From Candidatus Bipolaricaulota bacterium (lineage in GTDB: Bacteria; Bipolaricaulota; Bipolaricaulia; Bipolaricaulales; Bipolaricaulaceae), in assembly GCA_938084715.1 (NCBI GenBank), contig CALKES010000009.1, positions 62,001 to 126,000 on the forward strand: a stretch of DNA of 64,000 nucleotides, read 5' to 3'. The notes below the pieces were generated by a model. The model did not search any database. It saw only the letters and a program-made list of their open reading frames with translations, and was not told the origin of the DNA. The position numbers and the translations under genes are program-made. Below are positions 51,646 to 59,998 of this stretch, piece by piece (within the stretch, counting starts at the first letter, position 1; each line of letters begins with the position of its first letter).

Positions 51646-52169
51646 TGGGTTTCCTATTCGGGATCGGTGCCGCCTCGCTTCTCCTCGCTGGGGCAGCGAT
51701 GGCGGCGGCGGTCGCCGCCCTCGCCTCGGGGGCCCTGGAGCTCTCCCTTCCCGGGGGAACCCCCCTTGCCTCCACCGCGGTCCAGGCCGTCCTCGGCCTG
51801 TGGGCGGTCACCTGTCTCGGAGCGGCGGGGGTGTTCGCCCGCCTCGCCCGCCAGCAGCTCGCCGTCCGCCGGGCGCTCCGCAAGCCCGGACCCAAGGGGA
51901 TGATCCTCATCACCCAGGACACGATCCGGGAGATGGCGGGGGTCCTCCTCCGGGAGGAGCTCGGGCTCCACAAGTTCCGGGTCGACCTCCGGCCGATGGG
52001 CGGGGGGTTGGCCCTCCAGGTCCTCCTCCGCCTCCCCCCTGGGGAGGAGCTCCCGGCCCTCGCCGAGCGCCTCCAGAACCTCCTCGCCCAGGAGATCTCC
52101 GCCAAGACAGGGCTTGAGGTCCCCGAGGTCCGGATGATCGTGGAGGGGACGGCCCGTCCCGGCCGCTGA
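51645..52169 (+). CDS. AmaP-like Asp23 membrane anchor
   Basis: This 174-aa protein has two N-terminal transmembrane helices (about residues 5-28 and 43-65), then a basic stretch and a cytoplasmic alpha/beta domain (MILITQDTIREMAGVLLREELGLHKFRVDLRP ... LPALAERLQNLLAQEISAKTGLEVPEVRMIVEG) that repeats the Asp23-like strand-helix pattern. This is the AmaP layout. ATG 51645 has GGGAGG 7 nt upstream; GTG 51642 is an alternative. It lies directly after the two Asp23 genes, which supports the assignment. Confidence 0.75.
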   Translation: MGFLFGIGAASLLLAGAAMAAAVAALASGALELSLPGGTPLASTAVQAVLGLWAVTCLGAAGVFARLARQQLAVRRALRKPGPKGMILITQDTIREMAGVLLREELGLHKFRVDLRPMGGGLALQVLLRLPPGEELPALAERLQNLLAQEISAKTGLEVPEVRMIVEGTARPGR

Positions 52170-52172
52170 GCC

Positions 52173-52571
52173 GTGCGCCGCCAGGCCCGGGAAGCGGTCC
52201 TCCGGTCCCTCTACCGGCAGGAGTACCTCCCCCCCTCCCCCGACGACCTCCTCGACGAACGGCTTCCCCCGGAGGACGCGGCCTTCGCCCAACGGCTCCT
52301 CTCCGGGATCCACGACCACCGGGAAGTCATTGACCCGATCATCGACCGGAGGGCCAAGGGGTGGGGACTCGACCGGCTCCCCCTCGTGGATCGGAACATC
52401 CTGCGGCTGGCCCTGTACGAGCTCCTCTTCACGGACACCCCGCCGGAGGTCGTGATCGACGAGGCGGTGGAGCTCGCCAAGGCGTACGGGACCGAGCACG
52501 CCCCGGCGGTGGTCAACGGGATCCTCGACCGGGTGTGGAAGGAGGGCGATGGCCGCCGCGCGGTGGGCTGA
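52173..52571 (+). CDS. nusB: Transcription antitermination factor NusB
   Basis: NusB with NusE binds boxA RNA and promotes rRNA antitermination. The product is 132 aa, all-helical: RRQAREAVLRSLYRQEY, then VDRNILRLALYELLFTDTPPEVVIDEAVELAKAYGTEHAPAVVNGILDRV, which contains the family signature. The usual 'yGtd.S..FvNGVLd' motif appears as YGTEHAPAVVNGILD. GTG 52173 starts 3 nt after the amaP stop. It overlaps the PHP gene by 23 nt. Confidence 0.94.
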   Translation: MRRQAREAVLRSLYRQEYLPPSPDDLLDERLPPEDAAFAQRLLSGIHDHREVIDPIIDRRAKGWGLDRLPLVDRNILRLALYELLFTDTPPEVVIDEAVELAKAYGTEHAPAVVNGILDRVWKEGDGRRAVG

Positions 52572-53403
52572 CCTCCACCTCCACACCCGGTGGTCGGACG
52601 GGACCCTGGATCTCGCGGGGGTGGTGGAGCGGGCTCGAGCGAGGGGACTCTCGGCCATCGCCGTCACCGACCACGACACGATCGGCCCCGAGCTCCACGC
52701 CCCCGTGGCCGTCCACGGCGGGATCGAGGTGGTCTGCGGGGTCGAGGTGAAGGCCGAGGTGGCCGGGGAGCGGGGGGAGATCCTGGGCTACTTCCTCACC
52801 CCCGGGCACCCGGCCCTGGAGGAGCTCTTCCGCTGGATGGCCGCGGAGCGGCGGAAGCGGATGGAGGCGATGGTCGCCCGTTGCCAGGAGGTCCTGGGGA
52901 CGGAGATCGAGCTCGCGGAGGTGGCGGAGGCGGCCGCGGGTTCGGTTGGGCGACCCCACCTCGCCGCGTACCTTGTCCGGAAGGGGCTAGCCCAAAGCTT
53001 CGAGGACGCGTTCAGCCGCCTGCTGGCCCGCGGGGCGCCCTGCTACGTCCCTCTCCCCCGCCCCCCGAGTCGAACAGTCATCGGCGCGATCCGGGCCTCC
53101 GGGGGGGTCGCCGCCCTCGCCCACCCCTGCTTCCTCTCCATCCCCAATTGGGAAGAGGTCCTGGCCGGGCTAGCTCAGGAGGGCCTGGCGGCGGTGGAGG
53201 TGGTCTACCCCTACGAGCTCTCCCGCCAGCCCCGGCCCACGGACCCCAGGGAGATCGCCCGGCTTGTGGAGAAGCTCGGCCTGGTCCCCACCGGGGGATC
53301 GGACGACCACGGCCCGGGCTCGGTCAAGGACGCCCTGGGGGCAGCCCGGGTCCCCTACGCGGTGGTGGAGGAGCTCCGGGCGCTGGCCGGGTCAGTCACG
53401 TAG
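52549..53403 (+). CDS. PHP-domain phosphoesterase (TrpH/YciV type)
   Basis: This 284-aa metal-dependent phosphoesterase probably hydrolyses 3',5'-nucleoside bisphosphates or short RNA ends. The metal motifs are DLHLHTRWSDGTL, AVTDHDTIG, GVEVKAE, AALAHPCF and TGGSDDHGPG, the five PHP motifs in order. The C-terminal end overlaps the DUF1385 gene on the other strand by 49 nt. It is the last gene of the efp operon. Confidence 0.9.
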   Translation: MAAARWADLHLHTRWSDGTLDLAGVVERARARGLSAIAVTDHDTIGPELHAPVAVHGGIEVVCGVEVKAEVAGERGEILGYFLTPGHPALEELFRWMAAERRKRMEAMVARCQEVLGTEIELAEVAEAAAGSVGRPHLAAYLVRKGLAQSFEDAFSRLLARGAPCYVPLPRPPSRTVIGAIRASGGVAALAHPCFLSIPNWEEVLAGLAQEGLAAVEVVYPYELSRQPRPTDPREIARLVEKLGLVPTGGSDDHGPGSVKDALGAARVPYAVVEELRALAGSVT

Positions 53404-54218
53404 CGCAGCGCGGCCAGGGCCACCTCGAGCTGGTCGTCGGTGGGCTCCCGGGTCGTCAGGCGCTGGAGGAGGAGGCCGGGGAGAACGAGGGGCCGGAGCC
53501 ACCACGCCCGCGGCCACCGCGCGGCCAGGCGCAGGACCTCGTAGGTGATCCCCGCCACGACCGGAAGGAGAAGAACCCGCGCCCCAAGTCTCACCCACAG
53601 GTTCGGGGTCGGGACAAGGGAGAAGACGAGGATCGCCACGAGGACGAACAGGAGGAGGAAGCTCGTCCCGCAGCGGGGATGGACGGGGCTCCGCTTCCGC
53701 GCCCGCTCAAGGGACGCCTCCCCTTCCTCGTAGGCGTGGACCACCTTGTGCTCCGCCCCGTGGTACTGGAACACGCGCCGGACGTCGGGAAGGAGGGAGA
53801 TCGCCCCGAGGTACCCCAGGAACAGGAGGACCCGGATCCCCCCCTCGGCGAGGTTGAAGAGCACCCGGTTCTCAATACCGAGGAACCCAGCGAGGTAGGC
53901 GGGGAGCAGCATGAACCCGCCCACGACGAAGAGGACGGCGAGGAGGAGGACCGCGATCCCCCCCCCTCGCGAGCCGGAGGCCTCGTCCGGGAACGCAAGC
54001 TCGGCCGACCGCTGGAGGGCCGCCCAGCCCAGGGAGAGCATCTGGACCAACCGGACCGACCCCCGAACGAACGGGAGCCGCTCCAGCCGCGGGGAGGAGA
54101 ACCTCGTCGGGAGAGGTTCCACCGCGACCTCTCCGGTGGGAGTGCGGACGGCCAGCACAACCCGCTCCCCGTCCTGGAGCATCACCCCCTCAAGGACGGC
54201 CTGACCCCCGATGGGCAT
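53355..54218 (-). CDS. DUF1385 (YqhQ-like) membrane protein
   Basis: This 287-aa integral membrane protein of unknown function has the characteristic start IGGQAVLEGVMLQ, RLERLPFVRGSVRLVQMLSLGWAAL, then HGAEHKVVHAYE and HPRCGTSFLLLFVLVAI. Four or five transmembrane segments are evident. The His/Glu and Cys residues of the last two motifs are invariant in the family and could bind metal. It follows rpmE with a 1-nt stop/start overlap; a rpmE-DUF1385 linkage is also common in Firmicutes. Confidence 0.9.
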   Translation of the reverse strand: MPIGGQAVLEGVMLQDGERVVLAVRTPTGEVAVEPLPTRFSSPRLERLPFVRGSVRLVQMLSLGWAALQRSAELAFPDEASGSRGGGIAVLLLAVLFVVGGFMLLPAYLAGFLGIENRVLFNLAEGGIRVLLFLGYLGAISLLPDVRRVFQYHGAEHKVVHAYEEGEASLERARKRSPVHPRCGTSFLLLFVLVAILVFSLVPTPNLWVRLGARVLLLPVVAGITYEVLRLAARWPRAWWLRPLVLPGLLLQRLTTREPTDDQLEVALAALRYVTDPASARSSSTTA

Positions 54219-54478
54219 CAGCGCTTCTTGGTCGCCTTGCGGGCCGGCTTCTTCGCCTCCGGGGGCTTCTTCGCCTCCTGCCAGTTCCCGTACTTCCGGG
54301 CGAACCGCTCGACCCGTCCCTCGGCGTCCACGAGCCGGGTCTCGCCGGTGAAAAACGGGTGGCAGCGGGAACAGACGTCCACGTGGAGCTCCTTCTTCGT
54401 GGACAGGGTCTCGAACTCCGCCCCACAGCTGCAGCGGATGACGGCGGGATAAAGCTGCGGATGGATTCCCTGTTTCAT
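54218..54478 (-). CDS. rpmE: 50S ribosomal protein L31 (zinc form)
   Basis: This is an 86-aa large-subunit protein. The N-terminal [19 protein letters not shown] and [32 protein letters not shown] are typical. Cysteines in CSCG and CSRC identify the zinc-containing L31. A Lys/Ala/Pro-rich tail of about 18 residues extends the usual 70-aa form. It lies between rpsI and DUF1385. Confidence 0.95.
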   Translation of the reverse strand: MKQGIHPQLYPAVIRCSCGAEFETLSTKKELHVDVCSRCHPFFTGETRLVDAEGRVERFARKYGNWQEAKKPPEAKKPARKATKKR

Positions 54479-54482
54479 CGCC

Positions 54483-54926
54483 TCACCGCTTGGAGTACTG
54501 TTCCTTCTTCCGGGCCTTGCGGTGGCCGTACTTCTTCCGCTCCACCGCCCGGGCGTCGCGGGTGAGGAGCCCGGCGTCCTTGAGGGGCTTCTTGAACTCG
54601 GGGGTCATCTCGACGAGGGCCCGGGCGATCCCCAGGCGGAGGGCCTCGAGTTGCCCGGTGGGGCCCCCTCCCTCGACCCGGGCCCGCACCGCGTACCGGC
54701 CCATCGTCCCCGTGGCGTAGAACGGGGACAGGAGGTGGCGGTTGAGGTGATCGGGCCCGAACGAGAAGGCGGAAAAGTAGGCCTCAGCCGGCCGGCCGTT
54801 CACGAGAATCCGGCCGTCACCCTCGGTGAGCCACACCCGGGCCACGGCCTCCTTTCGCCGACCCACGCCGTGGAAGGCCATCCCAGCGCCCGCAGCCCGG
54901 CGGGTCGTCTCCGCTACTTGCTCCAA
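54483..54926 (-). CDS. rpsI: 30S ribosomal protein S9
   Basis: S9 contacts the P-site tRNA through its basic C-terminal tail. The conserved part runs from [25 protein letters not shown] to the end [19 protein letters not shown] chose TTG 54926 (147 aa) because AAGGAGGAG is spaced correctly for it, which implies a 15-residue N-terminal extension ([15 protein letters not shown]). ATG 54881 would give the standard length of 132 aa but has no ribosome-binding site. rplM, the usual partner upstream, is missing; scpB lies upstream instead. Confidence 0.93.
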   Translation of the reverse strand: MEQVAETTRRAAGAGMAFHGVGRRKEAVARVWLTEGDGRILVNGRPAEAYFSAFSFGPDHLNRHLLSPFYATGTMGRYAVRARVEGGGPTGQLEALRLGIARALVEMTPEFKKPLKDAGLLTRDARAVERKKYGHRKARKKEQYSKR

Positions 54927-54967
54927 CGGGATCTCCTCCTTGGGTTGGTCAATGGACTTCGGGCCCA

Positions 54968-54995
54968 ATCCTACCCCCGATCGCGACCCTGTCAA
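54968..54995 (-). promoter_or_regulatory. Promoter of rpsI-rpmE-DUF1385
   Basis: On the minus strand a consensus TTGACA (plus 54990-54995) and TAGGAT (plus 54968-54973) are 16 bp apart. The TGA of the scpB stop codon is part of the -35 hexamer, so the rpsI operon has its own promoter inside the end of smc-scpAB. Confidence 0.7.
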
Positions 54996-55477
54996 CCGGA
55001 CCCGAGCCGGGCCCGGAGCTCCTCCAGGGACGAGACCCCCAGGTAGGCGAGGAGCGCGGGGGTCACGGTGAGGACCTTCGTGGGACCCTGGGCCTCGGCG
55101 GCGACGAACCCCCGGGCCACAAGCTCCGCGATGTGGCCGTAGGCCCGCTGGCCCCGGACCTTCACCACCTCGGACTGGAGCACCGGGGCCCGGTGGACGA
55201 TCACGGCGAGGGTCCGCAGGGTCTGCTCGGGGATGTCCCCGTGGGGGGCCAGCGGCCGCACCGCATCGGCCACCTCACCCTTCACCCGCAGGATGTACCC
55301 TCCCCCTTCTTGGGCGAGCTCCACCCCCCGGTCGGGGGAAGCGCACTCATCCGCCAGGGCCTGAAGGAGGCGGGCCACTGCCTCCTCCCCCAGCCCAAGG
55401 GCCTGGGCGAGGCGGGCCACGGACAGAGGCCGGTCGGCCACGAACAGGGCCGCCTCAACGAGGGCCTTCGGCTCCAT
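54992..55477 (-). CDS. scpB: Segregation and condensation protein B
   Basis: ScpB is the winged-helix (kite) partner of ScpA in the SMC complex. The product is 161 aa with two winged-helix domains: [27 protein letters not shown] and [42 protein letters not shown]. It is the third gene of smc-scpA-scpB and overlaps scpA by 23 nt. Confidence 0.93.
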   Translation of the reverse strand: MEPKALVEAALFVADRPLSVARLAQALGLGEEAVARLLQALADECASPDRGVELAQEGGGYILRVKGEVADAVRPLAPHGDIPEQTLRTLAVIVHRAPVLQSEVVKVRGQRAYGHIAELVARGFVAAEAQGPTKVLTVTPALLAYLGVSSLEELRARLGSG

Positions 55478-56153
55478 CCCCGACTTCGATCAGGACCTCC
55501 CCGAGGAACGCCTCCTGCCGGAGCCGGACCTCGCCCCGGGCGTCGAGGTGGAGGAGCTCCATCAGGCGGGCCACGACCTCCCGGGGATCTTCCCCGGCCA
55601 CCGCCCGGAGGGGGATCACCCGCTCCCCGTTCACCAGCGACCGGAGCTTCCGGAGGAGCCGGAGGGCCCGGGAGCTGAACGGCTCCTCGTCCACATCGAA
55701 CCCGAGGTCCTCCGGGGAGAAGTCGGGCTCCCGGGCCTGGCGCCGCCGCTCGGCGGCCAGGGCCGCGCGGAGCGCCCGGCTGAGGTCCCCCACCGTGAGC
55801 CGGCCCCGGGGGACCCGGCGCAGGGGGAGCCGAAGCTCGGGGGCGATGTACACCGCCTCCTCGTGGGCCGCAACCTCGGAGGCCACCTCTTCCGCCACTT
55901 CCTCCACCGTCGGCAGCGCCCCTCCCCCCTTGACCCAGTCCGACTTCATCCGGAGGAGAACGGAAGACGCCAAGACCATCCGCCCCGGGACGGCAAACGC
56001 CACCTCCCGCTCGGCGACGTAGGCCCGGAACCGGCCAATGAGGGCCACGAGGTCCACTCCCCATGGATCGAGGTCCGCGGTGAGCTCCCGGAACAGGTTC
56101 TCCCAGTCGGCCTTGGTCAGCGCCTGGGGCTCCAGAAGTTCAAGCTCGGGCAT
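55455..56153 (-). CDS. scpA: Segregation and condensation protein A (kleisin)
   Basis: ScpA is the kleisin that bridges the SMC heads and binds ScpB. The product is 232 aa, normal length. The N-terminal helix bundle contains WENLFRELTADLDPWGVDLVALIGRFRAYV. Then comes AVPGRMVLASSVLLRMKSDWV, an acidic middle, and a C-terminal winged helix (EDPREVVARLMELLHLDARGEVRLRQEAFLGEVLIEV). The family motif 'd.yldL.v' is shortened. It overlaps smc by 14 nt and scpB by 23 nt. Confidence 0.9.
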   Translation of the reverse strand: MPELELLEPQALTKADWENLFRELTADLDPWGVDLVALIGRFRAYVAEREVAFAVPGRMVLASSVLLRMKSDWVKGGGALPTVEEVAEEVASEVAAHEEAVYIAPELRLPLRRVPRGRLTVGDLSRALRAALAAERRRQAREPDFSPEDLGFDVDEEPFSSRALRLLRKLRSLVNGERVIPLRAVAGEDPREVVARLMELLHLDARGEVRLRQEAFLGEVLIEVGDGAEGPR

Positions 56154-58608
56154 GCTCGAGTTCCACCCCCAACACCTCGGAGGCCCCGTCCCGGAGGAGG
56201 ACCCCGTACACCCGGTCCGCGTGCCGGACCACCTCTTCGTTGTGGGAGATCATGATCACCTGTCCCTCCCGGGCGAACTCCCGCAGCAGCCGGGCCAGGC
56301 GCTCGGAGTTGGCCTGGTCGAGGGCGGCGTCCACCTCGTCCAGGAAGTAGAACGGGGCCGGTCTGCCCGCCGCGAGCGCAAGCACAAACGCAATCGCAAC
56401 TAGGGTCTTCTCCCCCCCTGAAAGCGCATCGAGAAGCCGCGCCTCCTTCCCCGGGGGGCGGGCCTCGATGAGGAGGCCGGAGGCGATGTCCCCCGGCTCG
56501 GCCAGGGCCAGCCGCGCCTCTCCCCCCCCGAACAGAACCTCAAACAGCCGGTCCAGCTCGGAGGACACGGCCTCCATCGTCGCCAGGAACTTCTCCTTCT
56601 TCTTCGCCTCGATCTCGCCGATGAACCGCTCGATCTCGTGCTTCTCCGCCTCGAGGGTCGCCACCCGCTCCTTGAGGTCTTGGAACTCGGCGAGGAACGC
56701 GTCGTACTCCTCGATCGCCCGGAGGTTGACCGCCCCCAGCTCCCCCTGGCGCCGCTCGGCCTGGCGGAGCCGGGCCTGGAGGACCTCGAGGGACCCCGGT
56801 TCGCCCCCGCCCGGGGGCTCGGGAACGTCCCCCATCGCCGCCAGTTCCCCCTCGAGCTCCGCCGCCTCCCGCTCGGCCCTCGCGAGGCTTGCCCGGAGCC
56901 GCTCGAGCTCCCGGTACGCCTCCCGCCGCCGCTCCCGCCGGGAGGCGAGGTCCCTCTCCTCGCTCTCCTCGGCCGCCCGGGCCTGGGCCAGGGCGCGGGA
57001 CCGCTCGGCCAGGGCCGCCTCGGCGGCGGAGAGCTCCCCGGAGAGGCGTTCGATCTCCCCCCGGAGCCGCCTCAAGGCCTCCTCCCGAGCCCGGAGCTGG
57101 GCCTGGCGGGGGGCGAGGTCGACCCCAGCCCGCCGGGCCGGGGATCCGCCGACGATCGCCCCACCCCGCTCGAGGAGGTCCCCGTCGGCGGTCACCACCC
57201 GCACCCCGAGGACGTCCCGCACCGCCTCCAGGGAGTCGGCAAGGAGGGTGTCCCCGAGGACGTATTGGAGGGCCGGCCGAACGTCCGGGGGGCAGTCGAG
57301 GAAGTCGGTGAGGAACCCCTGGACCCCGGGGAGGCGGAGGGCGGCGCGGGCCTTCGGGGAAACCGGGGGCACGGCCAGCCGGTCCAGGGGAAGGAACCGG
57401 GCCCGCCCCAGCTTCTCCTCCTTGAGGTGGGCCACGGCCCGGAGGGCGAGGTCGCGGGTCTCGACGACGAGGTCGTGGAGGTGCCCCCCGGCCGCGGTCG
57501 CCCACGCCACCTCTGCCCCGGGCTTGGGGGCCACGAGCGCCCCCAGCGTCCCCTTCAGCCCCGGCCAGCGCAGGGAGAGAACCGCCTCCACCGCCGCCGG
57601 CGGCCGCTCGCCCTGGGTCAGGAGGTCCCGCATGTCCTGGATCGTCTCCTTGAGGGAGGCGATCTCCCGCTCCGTGACCCGGGCCTCGGCCTCCTTGGTG
57701 GCGAGCTCCCCCCGCAGCCGCTCCACCGACCGGACGAGGTCGGCCAGGCCCCCGTCCGCCGGGCGGGCGGAGCCCCGCCGGCGCTCCCGGGCCTCGATCT
57801 CCCGGTCGAGGCGGTCCACCTCGGCGGAGAGGCCGGCCACCTCCTCCCGCAGCCGTTCGACCTGGACTCGAACCTTGTCCAGGGCCGCCTTCCGGCTCTG
57901 AAACTTCCGCCAGAGGAGGGTCCGCCCGACCCGCTCCCGCTCCTGGGCCAGGGCCTGGTACTCCAGGGCCGCCTCCCGCTCCCGGTAGAGGGCCGCCAGC
58001 CGCTGCCGCCGCTCGGCGAGGAGGATCCGGCTCGTGTTGAGGCGCTCCTTCACCTCCCCCAGCTCCTCGATCGCCTTCGCCTTCCGCTCCTCGTAGGCGG
58101 AGATCCCCGCCACCTCGTCGAGGATCTCCCGCCGCTCGCGGGGGGAACGCTCCAGGACGTCGATCACCATCCCCTGCTCTACGATGTGATAGCCGTCGCG
58201 GTCGATGCCAGCGAGGGCGAGGAGGGCCTCCACGTCCCGGGCCGCGGCGGGGCGGCCCTGGATCCGGTAGGAGGAGGAGGTCCGGGTGATCCGCCGGGAG
58301 AGGTGGACCTCGTCCCCGGCGTCGGGGAGGAGCTCGGCGAACGTCCCAGCGCGGTTGTCCAGGGTGAGGACGACCTCGGCCTCCTCGACGGGCTCTCCCT
58401 TGGGAGGGGTGTGGAGAAGGTCCTCGATCCGTTCAGCCCGCAGCGACCGGGATCGGCGACCCAGGGCGAACATCACCGCGTCCAGGAGGTTGGACTTCCC
58501 GGTCCCGTTTTCCCCGATGAGGGCGGTGAACCCCGGGTAGAAGTCCAGGGCCACCCGGCGCCGGAACGACTTGAACCCCTGGACGGTGAGGCGGCGGATC
58601 GCCGTCAT
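56140..58608 (-). CDS. smc: Chromosome partition protein SMC (short-arm form)
   Basis: SMC is the ATPase of the bacterial condensin that folds and segregates the chromosome. The product is 822 aa, against about 1150-1190 for typical bacterial SMC. Head parts are intact: Walker A GENGTGKSN (32-40), the signature motif LSGGEKTL (729-736) and Walker B FYFLDEVDAALD (753-764). A hinge domain spans about 340-497 (GTLGALVAPKPGAEVAWATAA ... ADGDLLERGGAIVGGS). The two coiled-coil arms are only about 170 residues each, roughly half the usual length. ATG 58608 fits the family N-terminus. The operon is smc-scpA-scpB. Confidence 0.93.
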   Translation of the reverse strand: MTAIRRLTVQGFKSFRRRVALDFYPGFTALIGENGTGKSNLLDAVMFALGRRSRSLRAERIEDLLHTPPKGEPVEEAEVVLTLDNRAGTFAELLPDAGDEVHLSRRITRTSSSYRIQGRPAAARDVEALLALAGIDRDGYHIVEQGMVIDVLERSPRERREILDEVAGISAYEERKAKAIEELGEVKERLNTSRILLAERRQRLAALYREREAALEYQALAQERERVGRTLLWRKFQSRKAALDKVRVQVERLREEVAGLSAEVDRLDREIEARERRRGSARPADGGLADLVRSVERLRGELATKEAEARVTEREIASLKETIQDMRDLLTQGERPPAAVEAVLSLRWPGLKGTLGALVAPKPGAEVAWATAAGGHLHDLVVETRDLALRAVAHLKEEKLGRARFLPLDRLAVPPVSPKARAALRLPGVQGFLTDFLDCPPDVRPALQYVLGDTLLADSLEAVRDVLGVRVVTADGDLLERGGAIVGGSPARRAGVDLAPRQAQLRAREEALRRLRGEIERLSGELSAAEAALAERSRALAQARAAEESEERDLASRRERRREAYRELERLRASLARAEREAAELEGELAAMGDVPEPPGGGEPGSLEVLQARLRQAERRQGELGAVNLRAIEEYDAFLAEFQDLKERVATLEAEKHEIERFIGEIEAKKKEKFLATMEAVSSELDRLFEVLFGGGEARLALAEPGDIASGLLIEARPPGKEARLLDALSGGEKTLVAIAFVLALAAGRPAPFYFLDEVDAALDQANSERLARLLREFAREGQVIMISHNEEVVRHADRVYGVLLRDGASEVLGVELEHARA

Positions 58609-58716
58609 CGCCCTTGCCCCACCCCACCGGCGGCGCGGGGTTGCCCGTCGCCACCCAAGTTCTTCGGCTTCAAAACTCCCTTGTCCCGTCCCATTCCGCC
58701 TCCCCGGCGTGGGGCT

Positions 58717-58745
58717 AGTGTAACGTTCGTTACGCCCACGGGCAA
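58717..58745 (-). promoter_or_regulatory. Promoter of smc-scpA-scpB with overlapping palindrome
   Basis: On the minus strand TTGCCC (plus 58740-58745) and TACACT (plus 58717-58722) are 17 bp apart. A perfect inverted repeat GTAACG-TT-CGTTAC (58720-58733) covers the end of the -10 and the spacer. The leader is about 100 nt. Confidence 0.55.
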
Positions 58746-58750
58746 AGAAA

Positions 58751-58780
58751 GGAGGGCGCGGCCCCACCCCCGCGCCCTCC
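58751..58780 (-). terminator. Intrinsic terminator after coiled-coil protein 1
   Basis: An 11-bp perfect stem (GGAGGGCGCGG / CCGCGCCCTCC) with an 8-nt loop is followed on the minus strand by TTTCTTTGCC. It lies 8 nt past the stop of the gene at 58788-59807 and just upstream of the smc promoter. Confidence 0.75.
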
Positions 58781-58787
58781 CTCCCCA

Positions 58788-59807
58788 CTAGCCGCCCAGA
58801 AGCCCAAGGACCAGGCCCGCCAACCCCACGAGGAGGGCCACGATCGCGAGCCCCTGGGCCAGCGCCAGCCCGTCCTTGAGGGCCTGAACGTCGGCCTGAA
58901 GGGTCGTCACCGCCCCTTCGGCCGTCCCCAGGCGGGCCTCGTGGTCGTCCACCTTGGTCTGGATGGCGCCGATCGTCGTCTTGAGGTCGGCGGTGAACCC
59001 ACCGATGGCCTTCTCAAGGTAGGCGATCTTCTCCCGGTTGTTCTCGATCTTGATGTTCAGGGCTTGGACCGCCTGCTCCAGGGCGAGGATCCGCCGCTGG
59101 AGGGAGCCGATGTCCTGGGCCTCGAGGGCCGCGATCCGCCCCGCGTGGTCGGAGAGCTGCCGGTTGATGTCAGCAATCGATGCCTGAAGGGTGAGGACCT
59201 GTTGGTTGAGTTTCCCCCCCAGGCCCTCGATCTCCGCCTTGAGGGACGCCTCGCAGGCCTCGATCTGGGACTTCAAGGCCAGGACCGCGCCTTCAAGGGC
59301 CGTGATCCGGTTGCCGTGGGCCGTCCCCTGTTTGGCGAGGTCGGAGACCTTCTCCCCCAGGGTGGCGATGGCCGAGGCGAGCTCCTGCCGGGTCCGCTCG
59401 AGGTTTTGGGCCAGGGTGGCCAGCCCAGCGGCCAGGTCCTGATCTGTCTTCTTCAGGCCCTCGGCCACCGCCCGGAGGTCGGCAACTTGGGCGCCCACCT
59501 CCGCGAGTTTACCGGCCAGGACCGGGACCTCCGCCTGAAGATCCCGGATCTTGCCCTCGGCCTCCCGGAGCCCGGCGGCCACGGTCCGGTACCGGGAGGC
59601 CAAATCCGCGTCCACCGCGTTGAGGGCGGCGATGGCCCCCTTGAGCTCGGTGATGAACCCGGCGAAGAACCGGCTCACCTGACTAAACGCGCTCTCCAGG
59701 GCGGCGATCTCCTCCTCCGCTGGGGGAAGGTGGACCCCGCCCTGGGCCAGCGCAACCCCCCCGAGGAGCACCGCTCCCGCCACCAGACCTCCAAGAACCC
59801 TCTTCAT
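58788..59807 (-). CDS. Exported coiled-coil protein 1 with C-terminal anchor
   Basis: This 339-aa protein is not assigned to a named family. It has a signal peptide (KRVLGGLVAGAVLLGGVALAQ), about 270 residues of heptad-rich helix (for example LASAIATLGEKVSDLAKQ, ALEQAVQALNIKIENNREKIAYLEKAIG), and one C-terminal transmembrane helix (LAIVALLVGLAGLVLGLLGG). AAGGAGGTC precedes ATG 59807. It shares its layout and several motifs with the next gene (ALE.AF..V..FF..FI.E.KG; slqRRI.AL..A..AL), so the two are paralogues. A rod-like envelope spacer such as Omp-alpha of Thermotogota is the closest concept; that is inference. Confidence 0.75.
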   Translation of the reverse strand: MKRVLGGLVAGAVLLGGVALAQGGVHLPPAEEEIAALESAFSQVSRFFAGFITELKGAIAALNAVDADLASRYRTVAAGLREAEGKIRDLQAEVPVLAGKLAEVGAQVADLRAVAEGLKKTDQDLAAGLATLAQNLERTRQELASAIATLGEKVSDLAKQGTAHGNRITALEGAVLALKSQIEACEASLKAEIEGLGGKLNQQVLTLQASIADINRQLSDHAGRIAALEAQDIGSLQRRILALEQAVQALNIKIENNREKIAYLEKAIGGFTADLKTTIGAIQTKVDDHEARLGTAEGAVTTLQADVQALKDGLALAQGLAIVALLVGLAGLVLGLLGG

Positions 59808-59940
59808 CGCAGACCTCCTTGTCGTGTCACGCATCCTGGCCCCAGGCTAGCCGGGGCCGCCGGACCCGCTAAGCGCCCCTGGGTAGCCCCGGAGGGGGAT
59901 TTGTCATCCCCGCTACAGACAGCTGTCCCAGCAAGACGAA

Positions 59941-59967
59941 GGGCGACGGGGCGTACCCCCGTCGCCC
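59941..59967 (-). terminator. Intrinsic terminator after coiled-coil protein 2
   Basis: An 11-bp perfect stem (GGGCGACGGGG / CCCCGTCGCCC) with a 5-nt loop is followed on the minus strand by TTCGTCTTGC. It lies 31 nt past the stop of the gene at 59999-60661. Confidence 0.65.
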
Positions 59968-59998
59968 AGGGAACTCCCCGGCACGCGTGTCCGCGGCC

